Positions 35,808 to 48,199 of a stretch of DNA of 60,065 nucleotides are shown in pieces. The notes under the pieces were generated by a model. The model was given only the letters and a program-made list of their open reading frames with translations. It made no database searches and was not told where the DNA came from. This DNA comes from Klebsormidium nitens (lineage: Eukaryota; Streptophyta; Klebsormidiophyceae; Klebsormidiales; Klebsormidiaceae): the NCBI GenBank assembly GCA_000708835.1, contig DF237490.1, forward strand, positions 1-60,065, read 5' to 3'. Within the stretch, counting starts at the first letter, position 1; every line of letters begins with the position of its first letter. Made by a program: the position numbers and the translations under genes.

Positions 35808-38096
35808 GGCTGCTAGGACCGCTCAGCAGCAGAAATCCAGCTCAGGACTTCCGAGTCACCGCTGTGGTGATTCAAGGGAAGCAGTGATTCAAGGTCAATA
35901 GCAATTAGTAGTAATTGCATCTAGCTGAGATAAGATTAGCTCGCAGCGGAGTTCATTGGTTTCTTCACCACCATTTTTGCGGCATCCTCGCCTCGCCAGA
36001 GAGAAATGAGAATGCATGAGAGACGTGAATCGTGATGTTGTTGGAGAAGAGTAGCTCAAGAATTGCTGACACAAGCAGAAATCCAACCTCCAAACACAAA
36101 ACCCTCTTGGAACCCTGCGTCGTGGGACTCGCGCGGCCGCCGCTCAGACTGGCCGGCAGCTACGTACCGCGGCCGCGCGGCGGCAATGGGTACACGGTGC
36201 GCTCGCGCGGCGGCTGGCGGTCGCCTTCACTACAGCTAGGGCTGATCCCATTTCCCCAAGCTTATATTACCCAATGGAGTTGATAGGCAGATTGCCGAGG
36301 AATGAAAGATGCCCCACGCTCTGAGAATTCGTCGCCGCAGACATTACTACAACGAAGGCCTGGTTACTGAAGCTTGAAGCGCGCCGCAACGCGCGCACAT
36401 GGGCCGGTCTTACGAAAGTAACCCTCAGGAACAATGCCCGCGCAATGCAAAAAATGGTCGAGTGGTTGGGAGACCCGCATGGCTGGGGACCCTCAAAAAG
36501 AGGCATCGGCAGCATTTCAGCATCAGTTCAGCATACGCTTTTGCGCGCCGCCACGTCCATCTGTCAAATGGATGTCCGGAGGAAGTTTGATTTAGACGCT
36601 TTCTTCAATTGTTGACGATGCTTGGAAACAGGATCGACCGTTTCTGGAAGTGCTTAGAGGTGCCGTAAAACTCTGATTAACAACAGATAAACGCAATTGG
36701 ACTTAGACGTCACACCAGTTGCCAGTATGCACCATTGAAAAACAGTCAGATGAGGGTCAGATGTTCCCCGTTTTCGTTGAGAGACTTTGGCCTGCTCTAA
36801 CTTACGCAGCGTATCATCTGTCGCTCTCTGCTGTGACTTCTGCCTGTGTGGAAGACTGCAAGGGACCAAACGACGGGAGTCGAGATGAAGTTCAGCTCAT
36901 TGTTCTGTCGCTTGATTTCCTAAGCGTTCCGCAATATCATCATCTTTTCACGAGCATTCGCTCTGAGCGTAGATACCGTTTCTGGGCCCAGATACTTTTT
37001 CTCTTATTAAAGAGCAGGGCCTTCGTTATCGGGGCCGTACTGCTCGCACATATGCGGCCGTCCAACAGCATATTGCGCACGTCATGCGGGACTGAAAGTA
37101 TCCGTCCGCTTGAGCATTGACCCAGTGCAAGGGTGAGTAAGACTTCAGCTCGCGCAGAAACTCCACGTTACGAAGGCAAAACGGCGAGCAAGTATGTGGC
37201 AATTTGGATTAGCAAAAATAACTTTTCTGGCTTTGATCGATGACGAAACAAAGAGACAAAACCAGAGAGTGCTAGAATCAGGACCGATTGTCCTTGCTCC
37301 CTGGCAAGGATTCCTGAATGCCTTAATGCCTAATCCCGAAAAGGAACAGCACAATGACAGGTAGTATGCCCCGACTCTAGACATTCCAAAGGACTGAGAG
37401 AGCACAAGCTCATCTCCCTTTGCATCACTTTATCGCAAAGGTCTTCGCCAGCCGCATCGGTCTGTTGCATTCCAACTCCTTCGCGGCGACACCTCTAGAC
37501 AACCCTTTGCCACGAACCCAATCGATGTAAACCAAGGAATCAGATCTTTGTCTGACTTGAGTTGGGCCTACCTTTTCTTTGTAACGGCTGGGCTTCATTG
37601 GTATCGCGCCCATTCACCAAAAAAAACACGGACGGCTGAACTAGGTACCACGTATTCGAACTCCCTTTTCAGCCGCTCTCCATAAAATGGAGTCCACGTT
37701 ATGCACCGGGCACAAGCATATCCCTCGCTACTACTGGTCGCCTCTAAGAATTGCCCGCGCAACTGGGCAGCGCCGCGCCCGCGCGCAGCTGCAGGGTGCT
37801 CGGACTGTTCCCAAGCTGATTCCAAGGGGTATCGCCAAAACCTTCCCGCCCGCCCCGGTCGCAATCAATCTGCCTTACCGGGCACCGACGCCTCCTTCCC
37901 GCCCGTGAAAGGGGCCGCAGAGTCGCCCGGGGCTGGCTGACCAAGCAACAATCTTCCTTGCTTTTCGTAGCAGAGGTTCAGTGATTGCCCAGGGCTGCTT
38001 TGCCTGACGCAATCGCCTCGTTGCCCACCAAACCCAATCGACCGGCAGCAACGCGTCACGGTTCTCCGCGGTCTGCGCAGGGGCCTACAGACTTGC
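35808..38096. other. Region without a supported gene
   Basis: About 2.3 kb upstream of the zinc-finger gene. It includes its promoter and a GC-rich block at 36125-36225 with repeated GCGCGGC/GCGGCCGCGC words that can pair. The right end (37860-38096) probably holds further exons of the tentative minus-strand gene starting at 40638, but competing frames could not be resolved. Confidence 0.4.
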
Positions 38097-40638
38097 CTGG
38101 TGGGGAGCGCTCGAAAGCGCCGCCAACATCGATGCGCAACTGCGCAGACTGCTTGCGCCTCTCCCAAAGTGCCCGGATGTTCTCATCGGGCAGCACCAAG
38201 TTGCGCGCGCTCGCTGACTCTGAAGACGGGACGTAAACTGACAAGGCAAGATTTAAAGGGGCAGCTGCACTGCCCGGCAAGCTGTAGCCGGGTCCCCGTA
38301 CCGATGACACTGGCTGATGGAAAGGGCGGCACGCGTCTCGACCGCGCACCTGACGCAGGGCCGGCGAAGCGGGGTAACGCTGGAAGCGTCATGTCGTCCG
38401 CTCGGCTGCTGGCGGCATGTGAAGTTTTCGGAAAAGCAGAAAGGCTTGTGATCACCGTGCAGAAGATGCAGAACATCCAAGTTATCACTGGAATCGCGGC
38501 GGCAGCTTGACTCACTTCCCGGACTTCCCTGAAAATCACCAAAGTTGATTAGACAATACTGCCAGTGGATAGGAGCACAAATCACCTTCTCAAAAGTTAA
38601 GGAACTTAACCAGCACACGACGTAGCTAGAATCCTTATTGAGAAGATTATTAATTTCACAGGTAGTGTTTCGGTAGGTTTACTCAAAGACTTGCGAATGA
38701 TGATGATGACATCTCAATGACAGCTCAAGAGCGACGCTGGCAAAGCCGTGGCAGGCGACCGAATAAAGCGCAAAAGGCGGCAGAGCGTCACGATAAGTCT
38801 TTGAAATGAAACAGAGGTTAGGAACAAGCCGCTTTTACCAGTTTCGTGGGCCCCAGCCTTCACAATCGGTTCTTCTTCCTTCTTCACAACATCAAGAATT
38901 GTTGACAGAGGGGGAGCAGGCCGCCCACCTTCTTTGTGCACGGCGAAATCCAGAAAGCTGCGAAGGGGGTTCGCGGCCGCCACGTGCGCGAAGTGAGTGA
39001 CGTGGCGCCGCAAAATGAGGACCCACGGCTCGTCGATTACTGTCGATTACTGGTTTGTTGCGTATCCACTTCAGTTCTTGGTTTGGTATGAGTCAGTGCC
39101 ATCCCTTATTCCGTTCGCTATCTGGTTCAATTATCAAACGATAGTACCCCGCTCCCCTTCTGCATTTGTTCCGTTTCCGTTCCGCAGCTCGCCTGTCCGC
39201 GCGACCCGGAGCCTTCTTGTTTTCGTCCCGTTTCGTTTAGTCCGCCGGACTCCCCTACGACTTTTCTTTTCAATTCCAAGCAGATTCTGGGCCTTGCTTT
39301 TTCTATCTCGTCTTCCGTCCACGCCTTGACGGCCCGTCCGCGTTTCCAGCTCCCGGCGCGGGCAAGCTTTTTATTCCGTTCCGCCGCCCTGGTCATCTCC
39401 GCCGCACAGCCGGCAGCTCTCCGAAGCAAAATAGTGGCCCACCTACTAGCGGATCAACGTCTGCATCCCTCTCCGCTCTTTTGATTATCTTCGCTTGATT
39501 TACTTTTGCATTTTTAGGGGCGCGCTATTTTCCAACCTGGCAGTTCGAACGATTAGCAGAAGCCCGACCTGAAAAAAATTGGATGCTGGCAACGGAGCTA
39601 CAGTCCAGAGCTGCGGAGTTCTTTTCCAGTACACAACCTCTGCCGCTCGGTTGCAAACCGGGACACTGTTTTTAGCTTTCGCAGCCGTGTTCTTCAAGAT
39701 GCGACTCGAGCGAATTCTTCGTCATATCTGGACAATCAGCCACAACAAATGTTTTGAAAGCAAGGCAATCCGCCGAACCGAAAGGCAGACAAACTTGAAT
39801 CCAAAGCTCCGCAGCCGTTCCTTGAGCGGACCACAAGCTGCTTTGAGGTGTTGCGCGATTTGACGGAAGGCTGGTTCAGAAAACTAAGAGAGTCACACGT
39901 CAAAGACCACCGGGGAAATTTGTCTCAATCAAATCAGAACGTTTCAGTCCAAGGCTTTCTTAGCAGAGACTCTTATATGTTTTATACCCCGTACTTCCAA
40001 GAAAAACCTTCGTCAGCATATCTATTTTTGGACGTGTCTAGCTAAAAGAGCTTCTCGCAGCAAAAGCGGCTCAGTGAGCCCATTTTAAAAAGTCCGATCA
40101 TGTATAGCGTCCTTGGATCCCGTACTCTATTGTAACTTTGCAGGTAATTCAATCCCCGCTGTTGCCCGAGCTTGTTACCCGGGGTCCAGTGCCCGGAACC
40201 AATGTTGCCTGCTCATTGAGAAATCCTGGGGGAATGACGCCTTTCCTGACCGACCTGCGCAATTGACCGGAAAGTGGCAGGGGGCGCTCCAGGATTCTGC
40301 CCTATCTTCCGAACACTGAGAAGACATTAATCCTCCCCGCGTATGTCTTGCATCTCTGTAATATCTTGCCACACGGCACGCGAACTTGGACGGATGTCGC
40401 TTTGAACATGGCAAGGGTGCGGCCTCCACTAACTCGCTTTGTTACCTGACATGAGCCGCAGAATTTGTGATAAGGCATCTGCCGATCGTTTTGCCGTGAG
40501 CAAGGAGGTTACAAAATTGTCCCAGGATGGCGAGCTGGAGCGCTTGACTCTCTGCGTGTTATGTGTTTTAGAAGTTTCCACTTCAGGATCATGATCCTCT
40601 ACCATCTTCGTGCTAGGTGACTCCCTTGAATCGTCCAT
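38097..40638 (-). CDS. Tentative gene, 5' exons only, unknown product
   Basis: Three phase-compatible exons can be drawn: 40638-40446 (MDDSRESPSTKM...SQILRLMS), 39039-38839 (IDEPWVLILRRHVTHFAHVA...VKAGAHET) and 38219-38097 (ASARNLVLPDENIRALWERR...). The second exon has clear coding character and ACAG/GTAAAA borders. The third would end at CAG/GCAAGT, a textbook GC-AG donor. The 3' part between about 37700 and 38090 is unresolved, so the stop is not placed. I do not recognise the family. The middle exon is the best supported part; the joining of the first exon across 1.4 kb is weaker. Confidence 0.35.
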
Positions 40639-41196
40639 GATAGGCTTTGACGCCAATATTGCAGGTCATCATGATCATTATTCATGCAGATCGTATGTCG
40701 CGTGTTAACTCCAACCATGGCAAAGCAGAAAAAATGGATGAGTGTTCATGACCAGTAAGTTCATCCCTTGCACTCGCATGCTGAAATTCTAAAACAGCCG
40801 AGAAGAATATGTCAACGTGATGGGCAATATGAGATTTTGTGGAAAATGAAGATTTTGTTGGTGTACGAAGTTTCATGTACCTGGCTGTCTGGTCTTCATA
40901 ACCTAGCGTTACTCTTTGAAAAGCCTAGTCTCAACGAGGGCTGAACCAAATCCTATTTCACACCTACTATAGTATACATCGCCCCAGAAAATCCCCTTTG
41001 GTACATCTTGACTTGGTTCACCTTACCGGGGCTCTTTCACTGGAGGTGATTATACTATTCCAAACCAAACCACACAATTGAAAAACGAGTAATTTACACG
41101 TATCTACAGGAGGCCTGCTAAGTGCACGCATCCGTGCTTCCTGCCTTGTGGTCACGCTCTGATTAGCGGACGGCAAGGCTCTCAGCCGCCGTCCCG
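40639..41196. other. Short intergenic stretch
   Basis: Between the tentative gene's start and the stop codon of the plastid-type gene. It should contain the 3' UTR of the latter. No coding or repeat signal stands out. Confidence 0.4.
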
Positions 41197-44100
41197 CTAA
41201 GAGAAGGCAGACCTGATGTCCGAAATCTGCGCCCCGAGGACCTTGTAAGTCCCGCTGTCCGAGTTGAAGGAGGTCGCCGTGATCTGCGTCTTGCTGCACG
41301 TGTCCACGGTGTTCTGAATGGTTTTGGAGCTGCTGGAGTAGAAGGGCCAGAAGCCCCCCGAGATGTTCTGTTGGAAGTAGCTCCTTTCGTCGTCGGACCA
41401 GTCGGCCTCCCTGCAGCGAGACAGCGGAGATCATCTGAATGCTTTCAGGAAGTTCGGACACGGAAGCTGGCTAAGACAAAAGTTTGATCGATTGACTGTG
41501 CAAATCAAAGGCGCCCACATATGTGTCCTCGCTCTTCCCGCCCGGGCTGGGGAGTCCAATCGCGAGTGCATCTTCTGGTGAGAAATAAATTTGAGCTCGG
41601 TCGCTCGGAGCAGTCATGGAGCGTCACACGACGAGATCGGGAAGGTCTTGCTGCTCCGGTCAAAGGTGCTCACAAGCGCGCCCGAAAGCACTCACATGGT
41701 CGTGGTGATCTTGAAGGGCCCCCGAACCACGTAGATGGAGTTGATGACACGTGGCACCTGGCCCTCCTGGTCGGCTCCGTTGCCGAAGAAGTTGGTCTGG
41801 CTGGTGGGGTCCTTCCAGATTGTCGAGTCACCGTTCAGGGCCGTCGCCATGACTGACGAATCGAACCAGGTGGTCTTGGCAGAGACCGGCACGGACACCA
41901 CCTTTCCGTAGGAAACCTGGGAATTGTGAAGCACAGCATTGGGTGGAGGAAAATCGTGACGATCTTGTGTGAGCGGCGCGAGAATCTTGTTTAGAATTGT
42001 TTTTGAAAAAGGGCGGCGTTTGGGTTCCACTTTCAAGAGCGTGGGCTCCTTGCACTTCAATCAAGCGAAGCTTGTCAACTGTTATAGAGAGACCGCAGCA
42101 ACAAAGCAGCATCTTGAAGTTCTGGATTGTTAACGAAGGAAAGGACAAATACTGAAGCTACAGCGGACTTAATGCAAGGCCTGAAGAAGATTGCCGAAGC
42201 GTTGATGAAGACCTTGCCTCGTTACGAACAAGAAGAAAGAAAAACTAGGCTGCACCGAAGTGGGCCACAGAAAAACACTCTGACACTCGCATACAGTCCC
42301 CAATGAAAAGGCAGCCGACGCCGATGCTTACCGTGACCGTAACCTTTGCGTTGGCGATCTTGGAGCTGAGGCTGGTCGCGGTGGTGCTGGTGTCGCTGCC
42401 CCACCACAAGAATCTGTCATCAGACTCGGTGTGGGCATAAGCGGACGAGAGGTCGATGGCTGCCCCCTGGTTGTCGAAGGTAAAGTTGATAGCAGACCCG
42501 CCATTGAGCATGCTCTTCAGTGCCTGCTCCAAGCAAGTAATCAGAGTGAGTCCCCACATTGGCACGCGAACAAAAATGGATATGGAACAGCCCTTTGGAT
42601 GCATCAAAAAAGTCGATGCCGTCTGAACGGAAGTCTCTGCCAGAGATGTCTGTTCAAAGCATGTCTAATCGCTGCTTTGGCTTCGGAGCACGCGGTACAA
42701 AGTCAGGCCAAAAAGAGCGCTTCCTTTGACCTGTAGAGTTACATACTCAATCTGCCTGAAGCACTTGAGTGCAGCACTTTGAAGCCACATAGACTAGCCA
42801 ATCAGTCCAAGCATGCATTGAATGTCGTTCTGATGACTGCCCTTGAACGTTTCTGTTCTAACGGATAGTGTCAAGCAAAGATATCACTGGCAAAAGGGGT
42901 CGCGTTTCAGATCAGAAAAGTGCGCAGCCCAACATGTGAGCGGTGGTTTACGCAATTCACCTTGATATCGGTCTCATAGAGCGTGGCGAAGTTCTTGGGG
43001 TTGTGCACCACATCCAGGGCCGCCTTGATTGGGTCGTCGGTCATGCTCAGGAAGGCTTCCTCGACCTCGGTAGCATCGCCGTTGAAGTTCTTGTCCGCCC
43101 ACGCGTTGAAGACGGCAGGCGTAATTTTGCCCTTGGCGGTCTTCTTGTACGTGTACCACTCGTCCAGCTGGTCGCCCATGGCGGCTTCGAACGCGCTGCC
43201 GTCATCGCCAGGGCTGAAAAAGAGGTCAATGCAACTCATTCTCGTGCTCAAAAAGGTGACGTGATTAGCTCTCCTGCTTTTCTTAGTCGTTCAAACAGAG
43301 TTGCCCATGTCGTGCTCTTCAATTGTGAGAACAGCTGCTTGATTGCGCAAAGTCCACACGAGACGTACCGGCAACCTTGAAGAACAGGAAAAGCTCATAG
43401 TCAGAGGCAAGGAAGCGCCACATGCACGCAGAATTGGTGTCATCGACTCACTTGAGCGGGGCGACAATGTTCTTGTACGCCTGATGGAAGTTGACCTTCC
43501 CTCCCAAGCTGCCAAACATGACTTTGTTCGGAATGCGGTCCATCTGATCCCACAGCTCCTTGCTCGTCGTGCCGAGGCTAACGGGGGTCTTCAGCGCCTG
43601 AAAGCCAGACGGATCAACCCCCAGCGCCTGGGCCAGCTGCATGTAATACCGGGAGGGCATCGAGGACGTGGGCACTTCGGCGGCCGCGCTGAGTGGCGCA
43701 ACCTTGGCCGCGGGCGGCGCCGCAAAGTAAAGGACTTGCCATCAGCAATCAACTTTGTTGCAATGAAGGTTCCCTTTTGGAAGCAAAAAGTCAGCGCTTA
43801 CCTTCACAACGCTACAAAGTGAACCGTCACGCTAGGTGGATCTTGCTGCCAAGTCGCAGAAGTGCGCTTTAGCTTTGAGCAAACGCTCAGAAACAGCGGG
43901 GCAGGTGAGCGACAGTAGAGACTGATTTCATAGGCACCGCCATTTCCGCGCAAGTCCAGTTCAATTGCAAGTCCAAGATCAGTCTCTCGTGCAAAAGTTC
44001 TAGGCCCCTCTTTAACGTAGTAAGATTGCTTACCTGATGTTGCCACCGCTTTTGGGACTATGCCCGCCCCCTGGTCCTTGGCAGTCCTGAGGCAAAGAGA

Positions 44101-44654
44101 AAGAAGGTTAAAGCTTCAGTGCACAGCCATGAAACTTCTCTTTCCGAATTCGACTGCTACCAAGCAGGTCCGCTTGCAGATGATATGTTCATCTCCTATG
44201 TGCTTCAAAAGGCTACCCAAAAGCATTTCTGTCCTTGAATCCGGATCAGAAGCAGCAAAAGGAGCGGCTGCTTCAACCAAGGACGCTTGGCAATTCTGCT
44301 GTCAAGATCTTCCAGGAACATTCTTGGCATGCCAATCTATGCCTCTCAAAAACTGTCTGCATGACCGGTGTGAACCCGTGCGAGCAATCGTCTGCAACAG
44401 GAAAAACATGACTCGTTCAGCAACAGGGTAAGAGACCAAATAAGAGACCAGACTCACCTTGGTCCACTCTGGTAGCCGCCGGCAGCTGCCACCAGTACGC
44501 GGGGCTTGAAGGAAGCGGCGACGTTCTGGGAGCGCCTAAGCGCCACAGGCGCCGTGCGGACTTGGTCGCCCATGAAGCTCGAAGATCTGCCAGCGCGTAG
44601 GGACGTCAAAGAAGCGGGCTGGGCGGCGCAGCTGAGCATGGAGGAGGCAGCCAT
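41197..44654 (-). CDS. Probable plastid-targeted protein of unknown family
   Basis: Exons (minus): 44654-44458, 44086-44034, 43734-43452, 43213-42961, 42523-42332, 41916-41696, 41410-41197; phases agree, 470 residues. Exon 3's acceptor (AAG) is weak and its exact start uncertain. The first about 65 residues (MAASSMLSCAAQPASL...RRSQNVAASFKPRVLVAAAG) have the Ser/Ala/Arg-rich, acid-poor make-up and Met-Ala start of a chloroplast transit peptide. The mature part has a helical first half (YYMQLAQALGV, DEWYTYKKTAKGKI, EVEEAFLSMTDDPIKAALDV) and a second half rich in Ser, Thr, Trp and beta-type sequence (FLWWGSDTSTT, TTWFDSSVM, GGFWPFYSSS). No catalytic motif or membrane span is evident. I know no family for it. 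A good TATA box upstream suggests a regulated, possibly well expressed gene. Confidence 0.75.
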
Positions 44655-44813
44655 GGCGTTTGGAGGATGTCGGAGGGAGCTTCAAAGGACTTGCGGGAGT
44701 CGAGAGGGAGGAGTGAAGGCTTTGAGGGACTGGTAGAAAGCGTCGAGTCGAAGCTGCGCGTTGAGAAGGGGAAGTGGGCTTGTGGAAGTGACGGAGGGAA
44801 AGAGAATTCCGGG

Positions 44814-44822
44814 TTTTTATAA
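44814..44822 (-). promoter_or_regulatory. TATA box of the plastid-type gene
   Basis: On the minus strand TTATAAAAA lies about 160 bp upstream of the ATG at 44654, inside a GC-rich flank, giving a predicted 5' leader of about 130 bp that contains CT-rich tracts. Position and strand suit this gene. Confidence 0.6.
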
Positions 44823-44829
44823 GCCCCAT

Positions 44830-47800
44830 TCCGGGCCCTGAACTAGTGCCCCTGCTGGCGAGTGACTGCCTTCAGCCGCAAGTCTGCGATGGGTGCTTTC
44901 AGCAGGCCAACTTTAGCAGCAGTGTCTCTGCATCATGATGCATCGCTGCGTGAAGCCTTGTCACTGCAGGTTCTCAGGATGAAGCGAAGGGCCGTCGCTC
45001 ACTGTCGCACTCCCGCTCGTCGGGCGCACGCTGAGTCAGCATGGGAGTAAGTGCTTGACCTGGCACGTCCTAGTCACACGCTCGCAGGCAGTGCCAGTGC
45101 ATTATGCGCGCATAATCGAGGGGCATTAGCTCCGCTTTGACGGTTCCGTGTTGCCGGGCAGCTGGAGAATTATGCAGTAAGGCCAGCTAAACCAGCGCCC
45201 TTAACCCAGTTTTTAATCAAACACTGAAGAGCAGGTCAGTCACGCATTTTTGAGCTCGTGATCTTGTGAGCTAGCCTGCGCCCATGATTTGGTTTCGACT
45301 TGTCTCTTGGTTTCTGAAATTTATGCTAAGCTACAGTAAGCGAATTCTAGAATACCGATACAATACTGAGGGTTAAGCCGCCTAGAGGTTACGTTGACAT
45401 ACCAACCTCATCATAGCAGATGCAGACTGCTTGTCGAAGCGGCTGCGGCACTCAGCAATAGAGCACTGAGCACTTCCCAACGGTGAACATCACGTGATGC
45501 TAGTAAATGCTCCGAAGCAGTAACTGCTCTCACCTGCGCATGCATCATGCAGCACAGCAGAGTCCGGCATCGGCTCAACTCTGGGCGCCCTGCGCCGTGC
45601 GAGTGCCTCGCGCCTGCATAATGCATCTGCGACCGTACTACAATTTAAGCAGCCGCCAGGAAACTTTCGGATGAACGTACTGCATTTCCAGACCGCGACT
45701 CCGGCCATCACTGCATCCGTGGAGCCGTGGCAGATTCCTCTGGCATGACACGGTCTTCAAGAGGAAAAGGCTTGGCCTGCTGGGCCCTGGCCTCTGGGGC
45801 CAGTTCTCCAACCTACCTAGCGCGCTACGTATACATCACTAGCGCGCTGGGCTTCTCCGGGGGGCGGTGGAACTTACGATAGGCGATAGGGTCTTGCATA
45901 GGCCCGGTGCCGGTACGTACGTACGCACAGATGAATGATGCCGCATGCGCATTGCGGACTGGTGATCATGGTGAGAGCCGACGACGGTACGGAGTCAGGA
46001 CTCAGGAGCATTTGCTTCTCTGTGGATGTGTGCAGTGTGGAGCATTCACTGTACTTAGACTTCGACATCACCAGCAATGTTCGACAGGAGCCGTCAAACT
46101 AGGCGAACGTCAGCCGCCGGAATTGCCACCCGGCCGACTCAACCGAGGGAAGCTTTTATAGGCTAGGAGCCTAGGAGTTTGACTGACACAAGCCGACCGG
46201 TTCATAGGTCCAACCGACTGCGAATCAAAACCCGTGAGTCCGTGTCGATTCTCGAACGCGGATATCACCAGACAGCTAGCGGCGCTAGAGCGCCCGATTT
46301 TCAGAAGATCAGAATACCAGCAGCTAGCAGAGCAATGGCATGAAGTCCGCCTCGTATTGGCTAATACTTCAATCAGGCCGGGCATCCGGGCACAGTCTCA
46401 GAAAGTCTTAGTGAGTGAGTGAGTACTTTACAGTGAGGACAAAGGAGCCTGACCAGCAAATTTGGTGTCAAAAGTGAGGGGGCCTGAAGGCATGTCGATC
46501 ATATCAAATCTGCCCTTAGTAATCTGGCGTCGAAGACTCGACGGGGCCACATGGCACAGACAGTTCCGGATCCCTTATCGAAGCACAATTCGGCGATCTA
46601 CGGCAGTTCAGTACGGCTTTTCACGTGCTTGTCTTTTTGATCTTTTAGATGTGATGTATTGATGTATACAACTTGTGCAATCTAGCTGGCCATACGCACG
46701 CCATACGCAGCGCATCAGATGGAGTCTGCGGATTTGCACATTGCAGAAGCGGGGCACTATTAATGTCAAGGGTGGTTTTTCAAGAGGGCTCGAAGCTTGG
46801 ACGCTAGTAGGATTCTAGGATTTTCTCCGATTTCCAACGTGCTGGGGATCGATGACTGGTTCGCCCTCTGATTCCGAGTTGGAAGGAGTTTGTCACTACG
46901 TGCAGTGCTTGCGGTAAATTAGGTACACGACGTACGCGCGTAGACGCGTACACGTTGGCAAGTGCTGATAATCTCACTGTGCCGCAGTGCTATTGCACCA
47001 GCTTGATACCGTTAGTGCGAGCTCCTCGCAGCCATCCCCCAGCAGGCCCCCAGCCACCTCGCAGCCATATTTAAATCACATTTAAATCCATGCTATACCA
47101 GACAATGAACCGAGTGATTAAATGTCTAAGGGCGACGTGAATGCAATATGATGGCAGTATAGAAAGCATATCAGTGCCTTGTCTGATCCACTTGGACGTT
47201 CCTGCTTGATTAGTAATTAGCATGTTGGCTGCATCCCGGACTGCATCATATGAAGAATATGAGTGTAGATCACACATGTACGTTACACCCTGCGGACTGC
47301 AGTGGTGTAATTACTGATAGGGTACGATAAGCCGGGCCTTGAATGGTTTGCAAACCAAGCTGGCTCATGAGACGTATGCATGTTAGTATCTCAGTGCGGG
47401 CCGCGCCCTGCTGTACTGCTGCCCTGGCTTATTGCGTTATCATCAAAGTTTTGAAGTCGAGGTGCCCCGGAGCGAAATAAATCTCGGGCGCTGCATGCGG
47501 GATTTGTTGAGTCGAGTAGTATCTTAGCTTCTTTATCTGAAGAGTCGCAACGCGGTGTCCGTGATAGCCCGTGCTCAGTGGTTGACTCTGAGAAAGGACT
47601 TTTTCAAAGAAGTGAACTAGTTTGAATCACAATATGGCAAGTGCATGACCGCGAATAGCCACAATCATTTAGGTATACCGATTTTGTTGTAGAAATCGGA
47701 ACATGTGTATAGAAAGTCACTTATCCATCTAGTGCGAGTCTTCCACATGTCAAATAGACTCAGCCGGCCATCACGTAAGTTTGTAAGTTGGCAACGTGAT

Positions 47801-48199
47801 TGTCAATAGCTCACCAATTCAAGCCAACTGAATGATGTGTGTTCTGATTACGCAAATTGATGCAAACAACCATTATCAATTGACCACTGATCGCCCATGT
47901 CCGTTGCTTAGATCATGGTTGCGAACTTGACCACAAAAAACTTCGGGTTGATACCTGTCGGATGAACAGCAAGGAATTGCAATGTGAGGCGTGCCTGCCG
48001 TAAAGATGTTGGAACGACCACGTTATGTGACACCTTCTTGATACTCCACATATGACTGGTGTAGTCTATCTGCTTGGCATATCATGCATGCTGCGGTAGT
48101 GCATTACGGACCGGTTGAAGTCTCAATCGTGGAGCGCTTTCTCCAGCCGGACAGCAGACAGTCTAGGGATGGATGTCGAACTGTACCTAGCGCCTGCCA
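44830..48199. other. Long intergenic region
   Basis: About 3.4 kb without a supported exon. It contains direct copies of CTAGCGCGCT near 45818-45850, many scattered stops in all frames, and AT-rich parts after 46900. I see no tRNA, transposase or LTR signature. Upstream regulatory sequence of the plastid-type gene probably occupies the left end and the 3' UTR of the Aha1-domain gene the right end. Confidence 0.45.
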
